DNA from: Bacteroidales bacterium
GTDB lineage: Bacteria; Bacteroidota; Bacteroidia; Bacteroidales; Muribaculaceae
Direction of reading: 5' to 3'
Length of the DNA: 40,989 bases
Assembly: GCA_014800065.1 (NCBI GenBank)
Contig: JAAVGX010000082.1
Span: 1 to 40,989, forward strand
Shown: positions 25,980 through 33,800 of the stretch, piece by piece
How the letters are laid out: every line of letters starts with the position of its first letter
How positions within the stretch are numbered: the first letter of the stretch is position 1
The notes under the pieces: model-generated
The model's input: only the letters and a program-made list of their open reading frames with translations
Databases searched by the model: none
What the model was told of the DNA's origin: nothing
Program-made: the position numbers and the translations under genes

Positions 25980-27332
25980 ATGGATTCAGAAAATAAAAAG
26001 ACCATCGTGGTGCTTGGCGCCGGCGAAAGTGGCGTAGGAGCTGCTATTCTGGCCAAAGACCGCAACTTCAATGTATTCCTGAGCGACTTCGGTTCAATCG
26101 CCCCCAAATACGCTGAAATCCTTGAACGCGAACAGATTCCATTCGAACAGGGAGGACACACTATGGAACGTATACTCTGCGCCGACGAGGTAATCAAAAG
26201 CCCGGGCATTCCGCTGGATGCGCCTGTGGTGAAGGCTGTGCTCGGCAAAGGCATACCCGTAATCAGCGAAATAGAATTTGCCGGTCGTTACACCGATGCC
26301 AAAATGGTGTGTATCACCGGAAGCAACGGCAAAACCACCACTACCATGCTCATCCACCACCTGCTCACCGAAGCCGGTATCGATGCCGGTCTGGCGGGAA
26401 ATGTGGGCTTCAGTCTGGCATATCAGGTGGCTCGCGATCCCCATCCGGTATATGTGGTGGAACTCAGCTCATTCCAGCTCGACAATATGTACAATTTCCG
26501 TGCGAACATCGCCGTGCTGATGAATATAACTCCCGACCACCTCGACCGTTACGACCATCTGATGCAGAACTATGTGAATGCCAAATTCCGAATCCTGCAG
26601 AATATGACCGTGGAGGATGCTTTCATCTACTGGAAGAACGACCCCATCATCGCCGAGCAGCTCAAACGCATCGCCACGGAAGCGCGTCAGCTCCCGTTTG
26701 CCGAACATCGCGAGGAGGACACTGCAGCCTACATCGATGCTGAAAACAACCTCATCTTCAACACCCCCGGCACAAGTTTCTCCATGCCTCGTGCCGACCT
26801 GGCCCTCAACGGCCTCCACAACGTGTTCAACTCCATGGCCGCCGGCCTCTCGGCTTGTCTGTTCGACATCCGCAAGGATACTATCCGCCAAGCTCTGAGC
26901 GATTTCCACGGTGTGGAACACCGCCTCGAATTTGTGCGCGACATCAACGGCGTACGGTGGATCAACGACTCCAAGGCCACCAACGTCAACTCATGCTGGT
27001 ATGCACTGGAGGCAATGACTCGCCCGACTGTTCTCATACTCGGCGGCAAGGACAAGGGCAACGATTACTCTGAAATTCTGCCCCTGGTCCGCCAAAAAGT
27101 GAAGGCCATCGTGGCAATGGGTAAGGACAATGCCAAAATCGTTGATTTCTTCAAGGACGTGATTCCCGTTACCGATACCCACTCCTTGAGCGAGGCCGTG
27201 GAAGCCTGCCGGAATCTCGCAGTGGACGGCGACACCGTCCTGTTGTCGCCCTGCTGCGCCAGCTTCGACCTCTTCAAGAGCTACGAAGACCGCGGTCGCC
27301 AATTCAAAGCCGCAATCGAAGCATTAGATTAA
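25980..27332 (+). CDS. murD: UDP-N-acetylmuramoylalanine--D-glutamate ligase
   Basis: This enzyme adds D-Glu to UDP-MurNAc-L-Ala. It has 450 residues, the normal length. Its N-terminal loop is LGAGESGVG (12-20), its P-loop is GSNGKTTTT (114-122), and ELSSFQLD, NITPDHLDRY, NDSKATN and LSPCCASFDLF are typical of MurD. It is followed by a 58-bp gap filled by a heptamer array, then ftsW. The gene shows no oddities. Confidence 0.97.
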   Translation: MDSENKKTIVVLGAGESGVGAAILAKDRNFNVFLSDFGSIAPKYAEILEREQIPFEQGGHTMERILCADEVIKSPGIPLDAPVVKAVLGKGIPVISEIEFAGRYTDAKMVCITGSNGKTTTTMLIHHLLTEAGIDAGLAGNVGFSLAYQVARDPHPVYVVELSSFQLDNMYNFRANIAVLMNITPDHLDRYDHLMQNYVNAKFRILQNMTVEDAFIYWKNDPIIAEQLKRIATEARQLPFAEHREEDTAAYIDAENNLIFNTPGTSFSMPRADLALNGLHNVFNSMAAGLSACLFDIRKDTIRQALSDFHGVEHRLEFVRDINGVRWINDSKATNVNSCWYALEAMTRPTVLILGGKDKGNDYSEILPLVRQKVKAIVAMGKDNAKIVDFFKDVIPVTDTHSLSEAVEACRNLAVDGDTVLLSPCCASFDLFKSYEDRGRQFKAAIEALD

Positions 27333-27341
27333 TAAAAGTCA

Positions 27342-27383
27342 AGTTTAAACTCCAAACTCTAAACTCTCAACTTTAAACTCACA
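27342..27383 (+). repeat. Heptamer tandem array between murD and ftsW
   Basis: Six in-phase 7-bp units are AGTTTAA, ACTCCAA, ACTCTAA, ACTCTCA, ACTTTAA, ACTCACA. They are the same kind and the same orientation relative to transcription as the array between murC and ftsQ. The array begins 10 bp after the murD stop and ends 8 bp before the ftsW ATG. Confidence 0.85.
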
Positions 27384-27390
27384 AAAAAGA

Positions 27391-28662
27391 ATGTCCTCTC
27401 TCGCACTCGATAACGAAGCAGCCGTAGCCGATGTAAAGAAGCGGACGCGCACCGACCACCATCTGTGGGGTACCTACATCGTGCTGGTCATCTTTGCCAT
27501 TGTGGAACTCTTCTCGGCCTCCATCCAGGAAGTGAACGACGGCGACGTGTTCTCTCCTCTGGTTCGACATGGGCGTTTTATAATTTTCGGATTCGTCCTC
27601 ATGCTCGTGATGCAGCGGATACCCTACCGCTATCTCTTCTCATTCATACCCGTGTATGTTTGCGGATGTCTGGGGCTTATGACCTATGTGCTCTTCTTCG
27701 GCACGAAGGTCAACGGTGCCATGCGAGCCATTATGATCGGCTCCACGCCTGTGCTGCCGGCTGAACTAATGAAATTGGCGGCCGCATTGGGAGTGGCCTG
27801 GATACTCAATAAATTCAAGGACAAGAAAACCAATGATGTATCGCGCACCGGATGGTGGATGTGCATCATCTTCACCGGTGCTTGCTGCGGATTGCTTATT
27901 ACACAAGGTCTTTCCAACACAATCGTCACTTTCGCCATCTGCATGGCAATGATGTGGGTAGGAGGTATGGGTTTGAAAAAATTTGCCCTCGCTCTCTGCA
28001 TTATGGGTGCACTTGGCGGAGGCGTGGTTGCGGCCAAAACCGCAGTCAAAAAGAACTCTGCTCTCACTCCCCGTCAGGAGATGACACTGGCGCTCAACAA
28101 GGAATCGGCAGAAGAAACGGCTTCCGGTCGAGGCGAAACATGGCGCAAACGTATGTTTCGCCACTGGCGACCTAACAAGCATCTGGAGGCCTTCAGCGTA
28201 GAAAACCAGCAGGAGCAGCTTAGCTATATTGCTCAGGCAAACGGAGGTCTCTTCGGTGTAGGCATAGGCAAATCGCGCGAAAACGCCCGTCTGCCCCTTG
28301 CCTTCTCGGACTACATCTTCGCCATCATCGTTGAAGAACTCGGCCTGTTCCGTGCCCTCCTCATCCCCCTGGCATTCATGTGGATTCTCGGACGCTCCGC
28401 CCATCTGGCTCTGAGCTTCAAGCACACCGAACCGGGAGCTCTGGTGATGGGATGCGCCTTCGTAGTCGTGTTTCAGGCACTTTTCCACATGTGCATCGTG
28501 TCAGGCGTAGTGCCCGTGTCGGGTCAACCGCTTCCATTGATATCCAAAGGCGGTATATCGGTGGTTGCAACTTCGATGGCTTTCGGCGTGATGCTCTCCG
28601 CCGCCCGCCATGCCACCCGTAAATCCGATGAATTAGCGGACAATCAGGTCAAGGCTGATTGA
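27391..28662 (+). CDS. ftsW: SEDS peptidoglycan polymerase FtsW
   Basis: This is the septal peptidoglycan glycosyltransferase that works with the division PBP, 423 residues and about ten membrane helices. SEDS features are the NGAMRAIMIGSTPVLPAELMKLA segment after helix 4, the long extracytoplasmic loop with PNKHLEAF and QQEQLSYIAQANGGLFGVG, SDYIFAIIVEELGLF, and the end with VVPVSGQPLPLISKGGIS. Its last 30 bp overlap the 3' end of the oppositely directed pbpC. In the usual Bacteroidales order murG would come next; here the cluster stops. Confidence 0.96.
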   Translation: MSSLALDNEAAVADVKKRTRTDHHLWGTYIVLVIFAIVELFSASIQEVNDGDVFSPLVRHGRFIIFGFVLMLVMQRIPYRYLFSFIPVYVCGCLGLMTYVLFFGTKVNGAMRAIMIGSTPVLPAELMKLAAALGVAWILNKFKDKKTNDVSRTGWWMCIIFTGACCGLLITQGLSNTIVTFAICMAMMWVGGMGLKKFALALCIMGALGGGVVAAKTAVKKNSALTPRQEMTLALNKESAEETASGRGETWRKRMFRHWRPNKHLEAFSVENQQEQLSYIAQANGGLFGVGIGKSRENARLPLAFSDYIFAIIVEELGLFRALLIPLAFMWILGRSAHLALSFKHTEPGALVMGCAFVVVFQALFHMCIVSGVVPVSGQPLPLISKGGISVVATSMAFGVMLSAARHATRKSDELADNQVKAD

Positions 28663-30843
28663 GGATCGGCTGTCGTAGACCGTGAGTTTGTGCACTCCTG
28701 CCTCCGGTGCTATCTGCACTTGATGGAGGTCGGTGGTGGTGCCCACAAAGTGATTGTCAAGGTGCCAGAACAACTGCTCCCCGGGAGTACTGCAGGCAAC
28801 CTTGCACGTCAATGACCCCGGTGAACCATCCATCTGACGCGGAATCGACACCACTGCGCCATCCGAGGGATAAATAAACTTCATGTTTATCTGATTTCCC
28901 GACATATCGGCGGGTGGTTCCACATAGTCGGCATTGACTTGCTTATAGTAGTACTTATGCACCGGAGGCAGGATGAAGTAGGACTGCATTACCGAAGGCT
29001 CGGAAGCGTTGACCACACGGCGCAGCCCGTCGGTCGATATTGGAATCTCAGTGCAGTAAGAGCAGCGCGCACTTTTGTGAGCGTTGCCTGCAACCTTCTG
29101 CAGCACCGTGTCCTTGCAGTACTTTCCCGCCAAATGGCCGGATTGCCTGCACACCTTCTCCAAGCGCCCTTGTGGCTCCTTGAACCACCCCGAAGCCGGC
29201 AGCAGATTGAAGATATCGAACATCACCGGGCCGGCAGACCGTGCACCGGTGAGGTCGGCCACCCCGCGACCATCGGCATTGCCTACCCACACGCCAACCA
29301 CATAGCCGGGAGTAACACCAATGGCCCAACCATCGCGCCCTCCATAGCTCGTTCCCGTTTTCCAGGCCACATTCTGCACCGAACTCGCCCGCGACCAGTC
29401 AAGGCGGTCAGGGCGGTCCACCTCGCGCATGGCATCAAGCATGGCGTATATGGCCACACTGTCGTTCAGCACCATGCAGGAGTCATACCGCGCCAAGCGC
29501 GCATAGCAATTCACCACATCCTTCAACGTGACCTCCGCACCGCCTAAAATAAGCGATAACCCATAACGATCGGCCTCACGATTGAGCGTTTTCAGGCCAC
29601 AGCGCTGTAAAATGGAAGCAAAGCGAGCCACACCAAACTCTTTAAGCAGCCACACATTGGGGATGTTTAGCGAAAGAGCCAAGGCACTCTTCGCGCCAAT
29701 CACTCCGGAATAAGAACCATCGAAATTCTTTGGCATAAATCCTCCGAAATCCGTAGGGATATCGGGCAAAATTGAATTCTCCAGAATCAGACCTTCCTGA
29801 ATTGCCGCACAATATAGCAAAGGCTTGAGGATACTCCCTGATGAGCGTGGGGCCTGTGTCACATCCACCCAACAGCCGGGTCGGGAGGCCTTGATATCGG
29901 CATTTCCGCAGTAGGCCACAATATTGCCGGTGCTCACTTCGGCCACAATGGCTGCCAGGTCGTTGACACCGGCCCGTGCCAGATCGCCACGCCAGCGGGA
30001 GGTTACATCTTCCAGACGGAGTTGCAGAGGCAGGTCCACTGTGGAGCGGGTAAGCATTCCATGATTACGACGATGGAATTGCTCCACCCAATGTGGTGCG
30101 AACTGCGGCATAGGGTAAGGTTGGCCTATCAACGGTTCTTCTACAGCCAGAGCATACTCCTCTGCACTCAGTTCTCCTTTATCGTGCAGGCGCGTGAGCA
30201 GGCGGTTGCGCTTTGCCAAAAGTTTATCGCGGTTCTTGGAAAGATGAATGGCCGAAGGTGCATTCTGAAGTACGGCCAATGTAGCAGCCTCAGCCCACGA
30301 CATATCATTCCCGTCATTTCCCAAATAGCGCCACACCGCAGCTTCAATTCCCACCACATTGCCTCCGAAGGGTGCGTGAGCGGTGTAGAGACGAAGAATT
30401 TCAGCCTTGGATAAACTCAACTCCAGGCGCGTGGCCATGCACATTTCCACGAATTTTTCCCAAATATTACGCTTGCCGCGCCGATGCAGACGAATAGTCT
30501 GCATAGTGATGGTGCTTCCGCCGCTCACCACCCGACCGTGCGACACATTCTGCACTATCGCACGCCCGATTCCGCGTGCACTCACCCCACAATGGGAGTA
30601 GAATGAGCGGTCCTCATATTCCACCACCGCCCGAACGAACTTCTCGGGCAGGGAATCGCCGGGAGGGAATCGCCATTGGCCGTCATCGGCCACACGAGCC
30701 CCAAGCAGGTCGCCGTGGCAGTCGGTCACTACAGTGGAGTAAGGCACTCCTTCAAACAGATGCGAGGGCAGGCAGCACAACCAGAGCAAAAAGAATGTGC
30801 TGCACACTCCCAAGACTATATATCTCGTCCGGAAACGCTTCAT
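28633..30843 (-). CDS. pbpC: Penicillin-binding protein 1C
   Basis: This is a bifunctional class A PBP, 736 residues. One membrane segment lies at about 8-28. The GT51 glycosyltransferase domain (about 40-215) has the catalytic E76 in EYEDRSFYSH, and GGSTITMQ. The transpeptidase domain has S337-x-x-K340 (SSGSILK), S391-L-N393 and K495-T-G497. A C-terminal region (about 640-736) resembles the BiPBP_C domain. It overlaps the upstream alpha-2-macroglobulin gene by 4 bp (ATGA), the same pairing as yfhM-pbpC in proteobacteria, where the two are thought to act together in cell wall repair and defence. Its 3' end overlaps ftsW by 30 bp. Confidence 0.96.
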   Translation of the reverse strand: MKRFRTRYIVLGVCSTFFLLWLCCLPSHLFEGVPYSTVVTDCHGDLLGARVADDGQWRFPPGDSLPEKFVRAVVEYEDRSFYSHCGVSARGIGRAIVQNVSHGRVVSGGSTITMQTIRLHRRGKRNIWEKFVEMCMATRLELSLSKAEILRLYTAHAPFGGNVVGIEAAVWRYLGNDGNDMSWAEAATLAVLQNAPSAIHLSKNRDKLLAKRNRLLTRLHDKGELSAEEYALAVEEPLIGQPYPMPQFAPHWVEQFHRRNHGMLTRSTVDLPLQLRLEDVTSRWRGDLARAGVNDLAAIVAEVSTGNIVAYCGNADIKASRPGCWVDVTQAPRSSGSILKPLLYCAAIQEGLILENSILPDIPTDFGGFMPKNFDGSYSGVIGAKSALALSLNIPNVWLLKEFGVARFASILQRCGLKTLNREADRYGLSLILGGAEVTLKDVVNCYARLARYDSCMVLNDSVAIYAMLDAMREVDRPDRLDWSRASSVQNVAWKTGTSYGGRDGWAIGVTPGYVVGVWVGNADGRGVADLTGARSAGPVMFDIFNLLPASGWFKEPQGRLEKVCRQSGHLAGKYCKDTVLQKVAGNAHKSARCSYCTEIPISTDGLRRVVNASEPSVMQSYFILPPVHKYYYKQVNADYVEPPADMSGNQINMKFIYPSDGAVVSIPRQMDGSPGSLTCKVACSTPGEQLFWHLDNHFVGTTTDLHQVQIAPEAGVHKLTVYDSRSSISLDLIVR

Positions 30844-33800
30844 CGCTTTGTTACCTCTACGCGAGCTCCGGCGGTATTTGCGCGGCAGACCGGATTATAC
30901 ATATCCTCGACAACTGCCGGGGGTAGAAGATAGTTACCGATATAGGCAGCCCGAAGCCGAACTTCGTAGGTAGCACCCTCGCCCTCTTTGAGCGAAAAGT
31001 AAAACTTGGCCGACTCATCGCGGATATCAGCGTTGGCACAACCGAGAATTTCTTCCCTATTGAAGAGGTCATTCCATATCTCCCAACCCGTAGGTATGGC
31101 ATAAGTAAGGGCGGCGTTATTGATATGGCGCCCTTGATTGGTTACCATAATTACGGCCTTGAATTCGGTGTTCTGTTTCAGCGATGCGGGTGCAACAGGA
31201 TGTCCGTTGAGGTCGGTATAATTTACCGTAATCTTAACACCGTTTTCCGAAGCTCTTACCGACTCATTGGCAGCCGGTTTTCGAGCCGAGAGCAGCGATA
31301 GCTCCAGAGAGCCTGCGGCGTTGAGGTTCTCAACGCTTACCGGCCCGGAAACGGCAACATCGAGCACGTCGGTTGTACGGGAAATCGTGGATGGCATACG
31401 GTCTTTTTCTGTGATTTTCACATCAATTTTGGAAGTACCGGTCAACCGTGCCAACTGCTCCATGGCCACAGCGGTAAAGGCAACATCTTGCGTCACAAAG
31501 CCATCGGTGGCACACCCGGCGGCCAAATCACGGGCCAGTTCGAGTGCCTTGGCCGATTCACCGCAAGCGGCGTATACCTCCAGTGCGATGGCATTATTAC
31601 GCAAATCCGACTCAAACATATCGTCCGACGGTACAGCCACCGAGCGTTCGGCCCGTTCAATCAACTTAAGCGCCACATCCTTACGACCCATCTCCATATA
31701 GGCCGCAGCCAGACAGTAGGCCGCGCATTTCGACAACGACTTCGATTCGCGAAGGCGATTCATAGCTGAGGTGAGTCCATGTCCGGCCACTGCAAGAGAG
31801 TAAAGACGGTAGGCCTGGATCAAATCAGTTGAGGGTGCATATTTATAGTCGCGAGCTTGTTTCTGCTGGAAGGCTATCCACTTCTCAAATGAGTCCTTAT
31901 CTATGCGGAATCCTTGGTGCGAGGCTTCAGCCAGAACCACACCGGCCATCGACGTTACCCACTCATTTTCTACCTTTTGTCCGGGCCAGTAAACATATCC
32001 GCCGGAAGCACTGCGTCGTTCCTGCAACTGACTGATTGTAAGAGGCAGAGCCTTCCGGGAGCGTTCGCATGCGTCGGCATCGAGAAAGCGGTCGGCGTAG
32101 AGGGCGAACATAGCTTTTGAAGAAATCTGCTCCGTGCACAGATGCGGATAAGAATAAAAGAAGCGGTCGATTGCCTTGAAATTGAGCATCGGGAAAGCTG
32201 ACACCTGCAGCGATAACGTTTCACCCTCACGAGCGGCTGCCTTGAAGTCGGCCACGGCACCGGCGGGGAGTGTGCGCTTCTGCGTTTCAATCATTTCAGG
32301 CATGGGGTTGTGCAAATTGATGAAGGTGGTGTCCTTGGCAACCTGTCCGGCACCTGAAGCCGACACAATTATCCGCGCACGGCCCTGCCGATGGGGGTCG
32401 CATTCCAGCCGGAAGGTAACCGGCTTCTCACCGGCGCCGTTGAAAGAGAGTGTGCGGGAATTGCTTCCTGCTATTTTTACCGGACCGTCCACCTCGACCT
32501 TCAGAGCCACATCCTTAACCCCATCCTCCATTGAGAACACATTGACGGGCATATCAACGCTGTCGCAGTTGGCCAGCGAACGAGGAAGAGTGGTGAGCAA
32601 CATCAGCGGCGCTTTCACCTTTACAGTTTTATCGGCACTCCCATAGGTGCCCTTGTGAGCCGCCACAATCATCACACGCACCGAACCCACATAGCCGGGC
32701 ATGGTGAGCTTATGCACCTTGGGAGTACCGGCGGTAGTGAACGGACCCAGAAACATTACCGCAGGCTTGAATCGTTTCTCTGCACCGGCAGATTTACGAA
32801 GAGCCTCATCGCCACCCACCCGATGGATGGAACGGAAACTGCCCCCGAATGCTCCAATCACTTCATCGTACATATCCCATGTTGTTACACCGAGAGCTTC
32901 CTTCTGATTCATCATCCTCCAGGGATTCGGTGTCCGGAATCCGGATATATCCAGCAGTCCCTCGTCAACTATGGCAAGAGTATAAGTCATGGGCTTACGG
33001 TCGCGCTCGCTCACCTTTACAGTGAATTGCTTTTGAGGATGCAATTCCTCAGGCATGTCGATTACGGGATGCAGAATGGTTTGCTCATCCACTACCTTTG
33101 CTCCGCGCACTCCGAACAAGCGGATGGGAGTGTTGAAATCAGTAGCACTGTGTGGGCGAAGCATTGTGGCGCTGACATAGAAATTGGGAGCCATTTTCTT
33201 GTCGATGTACAGCGGATATTTTGTGGCGGAAGTACCCGAAAGTGGTACCCACACCTTTCGGAGAATACCTGTGGCATTCTCGATTGAAAGGAGCACCCGT
33301 CCGCCGGGGCATTGAGGCAGATACACGTTGGCCGTTTCACCCACCTGATAACGGTCCTTATCCAGATTGAAATCCAACTCACGGCTACCGGAACCCTCCG
33401 TCTTATCGCTGCGTCCTCGCCATTCGGGCCAGTCCACGCTCACCACCCCGCCGGTAGCGTGGCCGCCCTTGAGATCGCGCACCAGCACCAGATACCGCCC
33501 CCAGGTAGGATATTCCACCTTAAAGGGAATGTCGGCCACACCGTTGGTGGCAGTGACGGTGCCTGAAGCTACCTCTTCGGCCGTAGTGCTCTTCACATAG
33601 CGGCTCAGGTCATCCGCATCACCTTCCCACCACCAGGTCCAGTTCAGGCGGTAGATTTTATAGCTCAGTTCGCGGTTCTTCATCCTTGCGCCTAATTGAT
33701 TGAGCACTACCACCGGGAAGTGTATATCCGTATCGGTAACAAATTCTCCCTTGCCCAAATCTACACCCACATACACGCCGAAAGGCGCGAACGGCACAGA

